Positions 25,122 to 36,797 of a stretch of 64,000 nt of DNA are shown piece by piece. The notes beneath the pieces were generated by a model that was not told the DNA's origin, did not search any database, and saw nothing but the letters and a program-made list of their open reading frames with translations. Source of the DNA: Hormiphora californensis (taxonomy: Eukaryota; Ctenophora; Tentaculata; Cydippida; Pleurobrachiidae); the NCBI GenBank assembly GCA_020137815.1, contig CM035360.1, positions 5,673,128-5,737,127 on the forward strand, read 5' to 3'. The position numbers and the translations under genes are program-made. How positions within the stretch are numbered: position 1 is the stretch's first letter; each line of letters opens with the position of its first letter.

Positions 25122-27723
25122 TACCAAGAAAGTGACCAGGTGAACTCTTTTAGTAGATTCAAGATTCAAAAGATTAGTATAATTTAAAGTGTAAAGTGTA
25201 AACCATATATAATTTTGCATCGCTGACAGTGATGATTTGCAGCTAGATTTGAGTTTGAGAATTGTTTTGGGAATTTAGGGAATGCAGAATCGCCTCAAAA
25301 GTTAAGGGATGGGTAAATATGATACCCCTAAAGATAACAGGGATACTTTGGTTTAAACTGAATCCGCTTTTCTGGAGACGCTAACATGGCTTTAAATCGT
25401 TAGATGATGGTCTCTACTCTCTACTCTCTAGTTCAACTAATAGTTGTTATGATTTATTATTGGACCACACCTGCTCTCCTGGATGGGTCTTGTTAGAATG
25501 AGCTGCTCCTTTAACACCTCCCTCTATGATAGAGAGATAGAAAGATAGAGTTTGTCTCTATCTCCTCGATGATTCGATTAGTTACACATGTGCTAGTTGC
25601 TACACAGCTGGTGTAGCGTTCCTGATCTCGCCGTATTTTCCATCTTGCCATACGAGTCAAGAATATTATTATTACTGTCTTTAGTAGCGGGTGGTAGCTC
25701 GGAATCATTATTATTATCGGAGTATTATTGGGGGAGAACAGCTGTAGGGTGATGCTAGAATTAGAAACGGCGAAAATTAAACAGCTGGTACAGCAGATTT
25801 TTCGCACTTCTAAATTGTGGTCCTTTGACAATCTCATATGATGCAACTTTTGACGACGAAAGATCTATATGTTTGAATTTATTCGCAGAGTCGCAGGACA
25901 ATGGTGTTCTGCCTGGAGGTGGGTACTACCTGCAGGGTAGTAAGCATTTATCACTTATCAGCTATGTATTTCAGTTAAATATTTACAGCTGCTGTGGTTG
26001 TATACTGTATAGTACTAGTAGAGTTTACACCGCTGTCACCATTCACCCTGGCCCTCCCCTTCGGCCATCTCCCTCACTCAACAGTCACTCCCCTCCTGTT
26101 ATGTATGAGCTGCTGCAGTGCCAGCCAGCCCATCCTAATATGCTATGCAGTGAATAGTATTCACTGCAGAGCAAAAGTGGCCTTGAACTCAGCGAATCTC
26201 TACCTCTCAGTCTCTCTGCTCGATCTGAACTTTCTCCCTCCCAGTCCTTGGATCGTTGCCATACTTACCTGCCCAGTGCTTGGGTCCATTGCAACCTATT
26301 CTCGCTCCGCGAAGATGATCGCGCGACGTCAATCTCACTCAGGTATCAATGTGGCCAACCCAGTGCCAGGTGAAAGAGTCTTGGGCACATAGTCAGAGTT
26401 CTCGTATATTACTACATACAGGTACTGTAAACACTACAGATATAGTGTTTACAGTACCTGTCAGTTCTATTTTGGTATGATAGTAGAGCTCTACTATCCT
26501 CTATACAGTGAGGAGGAGTGATTGAATAGTATAACATACTCTCTCTATAGTTTATGTCAAACCTAATTGTAAAGGCCTACTGCAGCTGTGTGGTTATTGT
26601 CCACATTTTGGCCCCCACATACAGGGACAAACCCTTTTATGAAATGGAGGTGGGTAGTAAGCATTTATCAGCTATGTATTTCAGTTAAATATTTACAGCT
26701 GTGGTTGTATAGTACCAGTAGAGTTTACACCGCTGTCACCATTCACCCTGGCCCTCCCCTTCGGCCATCTCCCTCACTCAACAGTCACTCCCCTCCTTCT
26801 TGTCCTTTGCCCTCCCCCCACCCACTACCTCAACAGACCTTCCTCTCCCTCCCTGGCCCTCCCCCTGACACTGGTCATGGTCCTCCCCTCTCCCTTTATA
26901 TTACTCAACAACCCCTGATCTCTAGAAGTAGAACTGGTCACTGCTTTAGTATCGAATTCTATTCTAAGACCCTTAATTGGGCCCAGATAAATTTTAAATA
27001 TTATAAGGATCCATTATTACTGGTTACTTCACCACACTGTTTCCTTCCTGATTCCTAATTTTGTCAATATTGCCGTTTTATCGATAATTATCATCACTTA
27101 TTTCTTTCCGTTAAACAAGAGAGAGATTTTAAGTTTGTTATGTGTCATATATTATGAGACAAATTATCCGCATACCACACGAATTTACGAAATCCACCAT
27201 GTAGCTAGTCGAACGAAGTTCATACTATAGGTCGCAACAGCTGTCCGGGCTCTTAATGAATTAGTCTCTTCTCTTGACCTGTGTTGAATGTTTCCCCGTC
27301 TTTAAACAATATTGATTTAGCGATGTTCATGTTATGTCTGTCAGAGCATTGGCCTGACAGTGTTAAGTACCAACTGCCGTGAGTAGTGTTGATAAAGATC
27401 AACAATTTCATCGTCTCTCTATCACCTGTCTGGCGGCGCCAGAGACGATGCGCTCAGATCGGGTCGTCGCCGCCAGACAGTCCATCATGATGCATCACAG
27501 TCACCTGGTGGCCTATGTTGATAGCTTCCCTATTGTGAATTGATAATATATTTCTGGTGCCAAATCTTGGCTTTAGTAGAAATCTTGGCTTTGTAGTTGT
27601 TCGAATATGACAGCTAGGCGCCTGCAGAAATCCGAATATACGAATGGACGATATCAAACCTCAACTAACTTTATCTTAGATCTAAATTTCCTTTACCCAT
27701 TTTAGGACATTCCCCTGTTCATT
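25122..27723. other. Intergenic region with a dispersed duplicate and hairpins
   Basis: A block of roughly 150 bp (TACAGCTG..GTGGTTGTATA through TCAACAGTCACTCCCCTCCT) occurs at about 25960-26096 and again at 26680-26797. A perfect hairpin GTACTGTAAACACTA..TAGTGTTTACAGTAC lies near 26421-26456. No gene was recognised; frames here are short and cross the repeats. Confidence 0.5.
27428..27482. mobile_element. Small hairpin element, CTGTCTGGCGGC termini
   Basis: Inverted ends CTGTCTGGCGGCGCCAGA-like and GCCGCCAGACAG enclose GCGCTCAGATCGGG. A diverged relative is at 37899-37955 and a fragment near 1583. Non-coding MITE-like family. Confidence 0.65.
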
Positions 27724-28762
27724 ATGGACGATAACACAACGGATAAGTACACCCTTCTTCTGTCTATGGAGCAGCGGGCGCCCCTCATTATGTACGACAC
27801 CATCGCCCTTATTCTGGCATTTGTCGGCAACTCTGTCGTCCTATACGCGTCCATCCGGTACAACGCTATCAAACTCGATAAGATTTCCCTGATTTTCGTC
27901 CAAAACTTGGCTGCCTCCGACCTTTTGATGGGTGTGTTCTTTGTGCTGCCAATATGGAGTAGTATCGTGGCAGGCCGGTTTATGTTGGGTGATTTCGGGT
28001 GTTTTCTCAGCGCCCAACCACCCTGGCTCCCCTGGATTATGAACTCTCTACTCGTTCTCTCTATCACCGCATATAGGCTTCTCGTGGCGACGAACCCATT
28101 CAGAAGGGTCTCTTGTTTGAGCGTCCGAATTCGGCCGAATATACTGTGCGATTCTGTGGGCTGTTGGTATGTCAGTCTTGGTAATTCAGTTAGGATTTGG
28201 TTCAAAATCGGAGTTCGAGGGATACACAGGGAAATGCGTTTCCTCAATTTACAAGGACGAAAAGACAGAAACTTTGTTCCTGGTCTATGTTGTTATCTGC
28301 CTATCTCTTACTCCCCTGTGCCTAGTTATCATTCTGAACGCCATTCTCGGAGTGATAGCTTTCCGAACCTCAAAATGCGTCCGAGCGAGATCCCACTATA
28401 AAGGCCTGATCATGGTTTGCTTCTTGTCTGGTCTCTTTGCCATCAGTTGGCTGCCGTGGGGCATTTCAACAATCGCTAAACTGGCCCACAACCCAATCAC
28501 TTGGAAGTTTATGCGTCTCCTTTCCTACCATTTCATTATGCTCAACAGTATATGGAATCCCATCCTGTACACCCTTACCAACCGGAGATTTGCTAGGTTT
28601 GTCACCCAGATATGCCATAGCAAGTTGGCCGAGTGGGGCAACAACAAGTCCAGTAGCGCCACCGAGCCACAAACACCTCAGAATTGTGGAGGAGGAGAAA
28701 TTGAGTCCAATGTCGTGGTGAATAATTCAGTGGAGCGTCAACAATCAAACTCTGTGGTTTAA
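27724..28762 (+). pseudogene. Class A GPCR paralogue broken by a 10-nt insertion
   Basis: The first frame (from 27724) matches the intact receptor at 35781-36797 from MDDNTTDKYTLLL through TM1-TM3 and AYRLLVATNPF. The match then jumps to the +1 frame and continues through TM5-TM7 (SWLPWGIS, NPILYTLTNRRFARF) to 28762. Next to the intact copy, about ten extra bases (around CGAATTCGGCCGAAT, 28126-28140) explain the shift. A short frame-restoring intron was considered but has no GT-AG. The remaining sequence is well preserved, so the break is recent, or could be an assembly error. Confidence 0.8.
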
Positions 28763-28805
28763 CTCTGTGGTTTAAAATCTTAGAAAAATATCCGTGAATA
28801 TTCCT

Positions 28806-29214
28806 ATAGTTGATAGAAGTTTATGGACAACTGAGACAATGATTTTATTGCAGGAAATAAATCACACGACGGTTTCGTCGAACATCGACATCATCAGGCT
28901 GCTAAAAATAAGGTCACATTAATTAATGTCTAATATATAAAATACACGAAATAGGAACTATACAATACAGTCGGACCCCGATTTAACGGCACCCTCGGGG
29001 GAAAGGATTTTGTCCGTTAATTCGAGGGTGCCGTTAAATCGGGGTCCGACTGTATTGTATAGTTCCTATTTCGTGTATTTTAGATATTAGACATTAATTA
29101 ATGTGACCTTATTTTTAGCAGCCTGATGATGTCGATGTTCGACGAAACCGTCGTGTGATTTATTTCCTGCAATAAAATCATTGTCTCAGTTGTCCATAAA
29201 CTTCTATCAACTAT
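28806..29214. mobile_element. Foldback/MITE with nested pogo-like MITE
   Basis: Arms of about 160 bp from ATAGTTGATAGAAGTTTATG to its complement, nearly perfect. In the loop sits a second palindrome, 28968-29052, with ends CAGTCGGACCCCGATTTAAC flanked by TA on both sides (28966-28967, 29053-29054), as expected of Tc1/mariner-pogo relatives. Confidence 0.85.
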
Positions 29215-29326
29215 TGAAGATGAGACTCATATCAAGCGTGGCAACACATGAACTGAATATTCCTATGTGCAAGTAAATTTACAACTGCTGAGAGACTGAC
29301 TTTTAATTGGATTTATTCTGAATGAA

Positions 29327-30637
29327 TTAAGGGTACACCTGGCGTTTTTCATCATCGAGTGCCCAACCAAATGACTTCACCAGGGTTTAGGCCATACAAA
29401 ATGGACCTCAAATATGCAATTTTAGCCCTAAAGTCGAATTCATATTTTTGCTACAGCCTATTTTCAAAGTGGCGTTTTTTCAATTTTTGTTGAAATTTTT
29501 AACCTCAGGACCACTTTTTTTGAGATAGAAACATTAAATTCTTGGAATTTGAAGAGAATATAAAGGTGAATAAGCCCAAAGAAGGATTTCTGAAATGGAG
29601 CTTATTTCTGGCCATGAGAACGGTTTACTTTTTTGCTTCTTTGACACGCTGGCTGAGAATGTTCCCATGCTTCATTAGAGATGAAAATCTGGAAATAGTT
29701 GCTCAAAACGATTATCTATGTGGCCCAAAAATTTTGGAACTTTCCCGCCAAAGATGTGGTGTGCAGAGCTTTTTTTGTGAAACCTGTCTTTTTGAAAAAG
29801 AGGGAAATTCCCTGTATCTCAAAAACGGATGATCGTAGAGACCTGGGACCAAGCTTAATCGATTCAGAAGGTCCGATTTTGGGGGGGTCTTCTGAGAGAC
29901 ATTTTGCTCCTACTCCAACCGATTTTGCTGTAACTGCAAAAAACCAATTCTATGAAAAGGGGAAACAACTCTATTCCAGTAGCATGCTTCGGGCTGATTT
30001 CCCCCTTACTTGCTGATACCTTTTTCGCAATTACAGCAAAAACGGTTGGAGTAGGAGCAAAATGTCTCTCAGAAGACCCCCCCAAAATCGGACCTTCTGA
30101 ATCGATTAAGCTTGGTCCCAGGTCTCTACGATCATCCGTTTTTGAGATACAGGGAATTTCCCTCTTTTTCAAAAAGACAGGTTTCACAAAAAAAGCTCTG
30201 TACACCACATCTTTGGCGGGAAAGTTCCAAAATTTTTGGGCCACATAGATAATCGTTTTGAGCAACTATTTCCAGATTTTCATCTCTAATGAAGCATGGG
30301 AACATTCTCAGCCAGCGTGTCAAAGAAGCAAAAAAGTAAACCGTTCTCATGGCCAGAAATAAGCTCCATTTCAAAAATCCTTCTTTGGGCTTATTCACCT
30401 TTATATTCTCTTCAAATTCAAGATTTACTGTTTCTTCTTAAAAAAAAAGTGGTCCTGAAGTTAAAAATTTCAACAAAAATTGAAAAAAACGCCACTTTGA
30501 AAATAAGCTGTAGCAAAAATATGAATTCGACTTTAGGGCTAAAATTGCATATTTGAGGTCCATTTTGTATGGCCTAAACCCTGGTGAAGTCATTTGGTTG
30601 GGCACTCGATGATGAAAAACGCCAGGTGTACCCTTAA
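29327..30637. mobile_element. 1.3-kb foldback element
   Basis: Two arms of about 615 bp (29327-29942 and 30022-30637) are near-identical inverted copies beginning AAGGGTACACCTGGCGTTTT, separated by about 80 bp. The mirrored frames in each arm translate identically over some 85 residues but resemble no known domain. High arm identity suggests recent origin or homogenisation. Confidence 0.88.
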
Positions 30638-31684
30638 ATTATTTATCTTTTTTAATTTGTGTTGGTTTCACGTGTTCACTTCAATTGTCAGAATATCATT
30701 ATCACGTGCAACACATTTACTTTCCTGAGATGAGTCATTAGAATTAGATGACAAAAACTTCGTAGTGGAGGCTAAATAGGTTTTTTCTACCTTTTGCACG
30801 TCAAAAAGAGCAAATAACCATCAGATTTTACCCAAGGAAACTATACGGTGCTATGGATACATGGTACATATTTTTGTTTCACCCCTTCCCCCATTGTTTG
30901 TGGGGTATCCTCATATCACTATGGCACATTAAATCAAGCCATTAATGTCCGACCCATCTGGCACCTCTTCGACATGCTTGGGTAAACTCCTAATGTGCTA
31001 GATTGGGAGATTGCAGGACGCAGGTGGCAGAGGGAGAGAAAAAGAGAGCTCCTGACGCAGCTGGATATAGAGATGTGAGATAGGACGGAAATGAAATGTC
31101 ATTTTGCCCAAATGAGTAGTCAGAAAAGAATCTACAATTTGTCGTAAAACCTGACCTAAATATAGGTATACCCCGAGTCTTTACTTGCTCGTGACCAAGA
31201 TGTGTCGAGATTGAGACATGAGTGTGGTGAATGAGAAGGAATTCAATTGCTCTCTCATTCAATTACCCTCTACCTCTTGCTACTGCTCCTCATGTACTGA
31301 GATTGTCGCTCTCAACTTACTTTCCCCAGCTTGCAGTACGTGTGGTGCATGGTAGTTTTTACGCAGTGATCGTGTAATCTTGCCCTGAAGAGTCTGTTTG
31401 TTTTGATTCTCAGAGTCAGAAAGTTAACAGTAAACTGTAAAGTTAAGAGTAAAGTCCTCAATAGGTTTCGCAATGGCCAAGTTGATGGTCCATGCGATTC
31501 AGAAACGTCGACAATCAGCACCTTCTGCTGCTTTCTTTGCCAACACACTTCCATCAGGCTCCAACTTAGAGAAAGGTTCGTCATTAGTGTAATTTCCTTG
31601 GTCTTTTAGTGCCAGACGGGCTTCTTAGACGGAGTGCAAACCAGGCAACAGGGGTCTTCAACGTTGTCCAATAAACCAGTTCGC

Positions 31685-34600
31685 ATGGTCACATTATTTT
31701 CAGTTTTGGAGGAGAATGCAGACCAGGATGATGACCAGGATCTTATCTACGAGGCTCGGTCCATGTCCCCACCCCTAGTATCGACCCCTCCTGTACGGAG
31801 AAAGACTCTCGCTGCAACCCAGTTCTCTCCCATACGTGGAGGAGGAGGAGGGGACCTGATGGGGGCATCTTCACCGGTCCAAGTTGGGTTCAAACCCATC
31901 TCATCAACACGGTAATTATTGGTAGTGGCACAATCATGGTCTTGTTGAGTCACACTTATTAACTATCTGGTAGTAATTAACCTCACATTTTAGGGAGCTA
32001 GTCGCTGCCTCACCTCCCAGACATCTGGTACATGCCCTGACCCCAAAACTACGGACCCCTGTCCAAAGTCCCATCCAAGAGCGTATAATGGCTGTGGAGA
32101 CGATGCTGTGTGAGCTTTCTTTGAAAATGGATAACCTTGCTAGTACCGCCGGAAGCTTCAACAAACGGAAATCCATACGAATCGGTAATTCTTCCATAAT
32201 GAACGTCTACCGAGTCTTTATACTTATGTGAATATATCGATCATTCCAACACAGCCGGCTAAAGATTAAAAACCAGCATTTTCAGGTGTTTCTAGAAGGA
32301 CCACGATATCAGATAGATCCATCGCAAAGGAGCAAAGCCATATTAGGACGGAGCTATCTCGGATTTCTCTACGACTATCTCACCTGTCACGCGATGTTAA
32401 ACACTTGAAAAGGTAATTTTTATATCCAATTCTATCAACTATAGACCGCTTTAGACCCCGTAAACTTGAAGTTGAAGCAGAAGATGACATGTTGACCTCC
32501 ATCAACCCCTGTGAGGTGGAAAATGACATTATGTTTTGAAAAGCCATCAAAATAACCCATCCCATTCTGTGAAAGCTAACTCTATTGACAGACCCCCTAG
32601 ATTAGTTAGACTATTTGATAAGGGTGACTATGAGAGTATGACTACTGATCTTAGTATCATTGACTGGTGTGATGTTTTCGGTGACGACATGGATGCTAAC
32701 TGGAAACAGCTTCTGTGCTATCACGATAAACTCATTGACAAGTACATTCCTACAAAGAAAGTTAAGGCCTCTTCTTGTCATCTCTGGTCTGGCACAGATT
32801 GTGACAGAGCAAAGGAAACGCAAGGAGGCTCTTGTGACAAAGCTAAGACCTCTGGTCTGAGTGCTGACTGGGACAAGTATAAAGCTGCTAGAAAAGAATT
32901 TAGGAAAACTGTTAATAAGAATCTTTGTTCCTCTCTTGATCTTGACACTACTGACGCCGTTACTAAGAAGTTCTGGAAGCAGGTTAAGGTCACATCCAAA
33001 TCAACTAGAATCCCTCCTGTTGTCAATGATGGGAGTGTTTTTAGGACTGATAGGATTGAACAGGCTAACTTGTTCAATGGCCACTTTGCCACCAACTTCT
33101 CGGCACCTAGCAGCTATGACACTGTGAATGTTAGCTTTGACTCAGATGATATGGACAATTTGAATTTTAGTGCGAGTGATGTTTATGGGGTACTGTCGAA
33201 ACTCAATACCATGAAGCCTGCAGGCCCTGATGGCATCCATAGCATGATCTATAGAAAGTGTGCAGGTGCATTAGCTTATCCTTTATCGTTACTTTACAAC
33301 TTGCCTACAGCATTGGTAGTTACCTACTATTGGAGGACTGCCAAGTTTTGTACCAGTACACAAGAAGGGAGTAAGAAGGATGTCCGTAACTACCGACCTA
33401 TCTCCCTGACTTGTATTGCTATGAATATCTTGGAGAGACTTGTTAATATCAGCTCTTAGAGAAGTGTTATAGTAAGTTGGATCCTAGACAGCACGGCTTC
33501 CTTCCCGGAAAGTCCTGTTTAACCCAACTTATTCCCTTTCTCGATGATCTCACTCACTCAAATCATAACAGAGAAGCAGTTGACATTGTGTATTACGATT
33601 TTTCTAAAGCATTTGATAGTGTTAACCATGATATTCTTTGGAGAAGTGAAATATATGTTTAATATGATGGTAAAATGTTTAATTTATTGCGCTGTTACTT
33701 TTGGGGAGGAAGCAGAGAGTTGTTATCAGTGGCAGCCAGTCTGACCTTATTGATGTGCTGTCTGGGGTCCTCAAGGCTCCATCTTGGGACCCTTCTCTTT
33801 ATCATGTTCATCAATGTGTATTTTGACTACTAGAGGGAATACCAAGATGGCCCTTTTTGCTGACGATATTAAAACTTGGAGCGTTTATAATTGTGAGTCT
33901 GACATTATGAATCTTCAGTTTACTATTGACAATCTTTACAAGTGGTCGTGTGTGAATAAGATGAATTTTCACCCGGACAAATGTCGAGTCATTTCCATGT
34001 CTCCCAGGATCGGATATTTGTCCTGGGGTCAATTACCGTTCTTTCAACCTTCTTATAATCTCAACTGTAACATTCTTGATATTGTTGACTACCAGCGTGA
34101 CTTAGGAGTATTTGTATCTCTAATCTTTCTTGGAGCTTTCACTTTGAATATGTACTTCAGCAATTTATTGATCGTTTTAACTTACTTAGAGAACCTATTA
34201 CTATCTCAGTAATATCAACCAGAAGCGGACTCTTATCTTACTATGGTGAGATCAATGCTAGTTCACTGTTGCCTATCTGGGCACCCCAAGCTATTGGTTT
34301 GATAAACAAGCTAGAGGCTGCTCAGAAGCGCTGTTGAAAGGATCTTTAACATTAGTTATTTTAGTTAGGTGGAGCTCAAATTATTATCATTCACAACTTG
34401 CTAATATTGGACTTGTACCCGTTGATATTTTCTTTAAGATTAATGATATGAAACTTCTTCTACAGAATTATCCATGGTCTAGTTTATCTTGAGCTACCCC
34501 CCTATCTCTCTATCGCTAAACCTAGTGACTTTAACCGTTTGACACGTAGCAATTATGATTTACTAACTATAATGACGTTACCTACATTATTTGTTCGATA

Positions 34601-35485
34601 GAATTTCCCTCTAGTGTACTTCGCAATAGCTATTTCTATAGATCCCATATACTTTGGAACTTAATTCCATACCACATACGCCAGTGTTCACAGTTATCTT
34701 AGCTTTTCTAAGCAAATTAAGACGTTTCTCTTTAACCCCCTACCAACGTAACTTTGACAGCACTCGGTGACCCCCCCCCCTCTGGAGGGGCCATTGACCA
34801 AATCCTACCGGGTGTTTTCCTGCGGTCCGTCTCCAGCACTCTCCTCCGCACTCCTCCTACTGATATTGAATATTGAGCAGCAGCCGCATGCAGTGACTGG
34901 GAGGGATTAGATGCAAAGTGACTGTTTTATTTTTCTAACAAGGACTTTAAACTGACGTTGGGGCAGCCTGTAAGAGCGGGTTAACCCTGTGTTGGCTGCC
35001 CTAGATTGAGTAGTGTGTGTTCTATAACCATTTATTTATATATTTACTCATTCTAAATTTTTCTCAATAAAAAAAGGTTATCAGGAAGTGAGAAACGGAC
35101 TACAAGTAGCGCAACACCAAAGTTCCGAAACCTTGAAGAGATTCTAAATCAACTTCATATCAAGGTAGGTAGAGTTTTGGTGTTGGTTCGTCTCCTCCTG
35201 GACCTGGAGTCCACGTTTTACTTCCAATAAAATCAGTAGTATAAAAGCTTTCGAATCCTATTTAGTGACTCGAATCCTACCCTAATGCCTTGAAGTTGAA
35301 TCCTGTCTTAGTGCCTTAAATCCTACCCTAGCATGCCTCTCCCGCAGGAGTACAAGGACGTGTTTGTCCGTGAGAAAATTGGAAAGGACGACTTTCTCCA
35401 GCTAACGAAATCTGACCTGAAGGAGCTTGGTCTTCCACTTGGTATTCGCAAACGAATCCTTGCATTTGTGAGATCAAAAAGGTAG
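31685..35485 (+). CDS. Small SAM-domain protein with predicted coiled coil
   Basis: Exons 31685-31911, 31994-32184, 32286-32412, 35089-35164 and 35348-35485 give about 252 aa with agreeing phases. The N-terminal half is acidic then Pro/Ser-rich and low complexity. The middle (ERIMAVETMLCELSLKMDNL; RTELSRISLRLSHLSRDVKHL) has heptad-like leucines. The C-terminus, FRNLEEILNQLHIKEYKDVF to LKELGLPLGIRKRILAFV, is a sterile alpha motif, which usually mediates protein or RNA contacts. Exon 4 is entered at GGAAG|TGAG rather than the CAG three codons earlier, because only that keeps the frame open. The start ATG is the first in frame; upstream exons are possible. Intron 3 is swollen by a LINE. No orthologue is claimed. 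Confidence 0.7.
32440..35070 (+). mobile_element. Decayed non-LTR retrotransposon (LINE) in the SAM-gene intron 3
   Basis: Reverse transcriptase pieces lie in three frames: MKPAGPDGIHSMIYRKCA and RNYRPISLTCIAMNILERL (about 33210-33450), QHGFLPGKSCLTQL and YYDFSKAFDSVNHDIL (33490-33650), and VPQGSILGPF with LFADDIKTWS (33760-33890). Frameshifts and stops separate them, and the endonuclease domain is absent. The 3' end reaches an A-rich tail at about 35069-35075, only some 10 bp before the exon 4 acceptor. It is not active. Confidence 0.85.
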
Positions 35486-35780
35486 TTTAGTGGGTGAGAA
35501 CATAAAACTGAAAATAATTCTGTACAAAACGCAAATCGAAAAAAGAGACTGAGAGACACTCCGGTACTTCTGTTCAGAAACAACACACACTCTGTGACAC
35601 AGTAAATCTTTGACGTGCTACACTGTTGCTACACTGCTGCGTTAGATCTATCGCTGCGAGGGACAGCTGATTAGCCTGTCAAGTACACCTCAGAGTTGTT
35701 ACGTTTGATTAAAAAACTGAAAAAGTATAGCTGCATGGAAATTGTCCTTTACCATTTACGAACACACTGTTTCTGAGAAT

Positions 35781-36797
35781 TTAAACTACCGAGTTTGTTT
35801 GTTGAGGCTCCACTGAATTATTCGCGTTAATATTGGAATCACCACCAATTTCTCCTCCTCCCCCTCCGGTGGCGCTACTTGACTTGTTGTTGCTCCACTC
35901 GGTCAACTTCCTGTGGCATATCTGAGTGGCAAACCTAGCAAATCTCCGGTTAGTAAGGGTGTACAGGATAGGATTCCCTATACAATTCAGCATACTAAAA
36001 TGGTAGGAAAAGAGGCGCATAAACTTCCAAGTGATTGGGTTGTGTGCCAGTTTAGCGAGTGTTGAAATTCCCCACGGCAACCAACTGATGATGAAGAGAC
36101 CAGACAAGAAGCAAACCATGATCAGGCCTTTGTAGTGGGATCTAGCTCGGACGCATTTGGAGGAACGGAAAGCTATCACCCCGAGAATGGCGTTCAGAAT
36201 GATAACTAGGCACAGGGGAGTAAGAGATAGGCAGATAACAACATAGACCAGGAACAAAGTTTCTGTCTTTTCGTCCTTGTAAATTGAGGAAGCGCATTTC
36301 CCGGCGTATCCCTCGAACTCCGCTGTTGAACCAAATCCTAGCTGAATTGCGAAGACTGACAAGCCAACAGCCCACAGAATCCCACAGAATATTCGGACGA
36401 TCAGGACCGAGACCGTTCTGAATGGGTTCGTCGCCACGAGAAGCCTGTACGCTGTGATAGAGAAAACAAGTAGAGAGTTCATAATCCAGGGGAGAAACGG
36501 CAGTTGGGCGCTAATATAACATCCAAAATCACCCAGCACAAACCGGCCAGCCACGATGCTACTCCATATGGGCAACACAAAGAACACGCCCATCAGAAAA
36601 TCAGCAGCTGCCAAGTTTTGGACGAAGATTAGGGATATCTTGTCCAGTTTGATTGCATTGTACCGGATGGAAAAGTAAAGTACGGCCCCGTTACCGAAAA
36701 ATACCAGGAGAATGGCGATGGTGTCAAAAATTATGAGGGGTGCCCGCTGCTCCATAGACAGAAGAAGGGTGTACTTATCCGTTGTGTTATCGGACAT
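35781..36797 (-). CDS. Class A (rhodopsin-like) orphan GPCR, intact copy
   Basis: Single-exon receptor of 338 aa from the ATG at 36797, where homology with the broken copy begins; an in-frame ATG at 36881 would add 28 residues. Seven hydrophobic segments are visible. TM1 has the conserved FGN, TM2 LAAADFL, TM3 ends ITAYRLLV where DRY is expected, TM6 has ISWLPW and TM7 NPILY. Conserved extracellular cysteines (FGCYIS; GKCASSI) could form the usual disulfide. The C-tail is Ser/Asn/Gly-rich. The DRY-to-AYR change may alter basal activity or G-protein coupling. Ligand unknown; the GRK gene in this window is a general partner type, not a specific link. The paralogue at 27724 is in opposite orientation. 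Confidence 0.85.
   Translation of the reverse strand: MSDNTTDKYTLLLSMEQRAPLIIFDTIAILLVFFGNGAVLYFSIRYNAIKLDKISLIFVQNLAAADFLMGVFFVLPIWSSIVAGRFVLGDFGCYISAQLPFLPWIMNSLLVFSITAYRLLVATNPFRTVSVLIVRIFCGILWAVGLSVFAIQLGFGSTAEFEGYAGKCASSIYKDEKTETLFLVYVVICLSLTPLCLVIILNAILGVIAFRSSKCVRARSHYKGLIMVCFLSGLFIISWLPWGISTLAKLAHNPITWKFMRLFSYHFSMLNCIGNPILYTLTNRRFARFATQICHRKLTEWSNNKSSSATGGGGGEIGGDSNINANNSVEPQQTNSVV

Noticed and set aside
29542-30398. Mirrored frames of about 90-130 aa in the 1.3-kb foldback
   Set aside because: Identity between arms is explained by DNA palindromy; no conserved motif, and each is broken by the element's ends.
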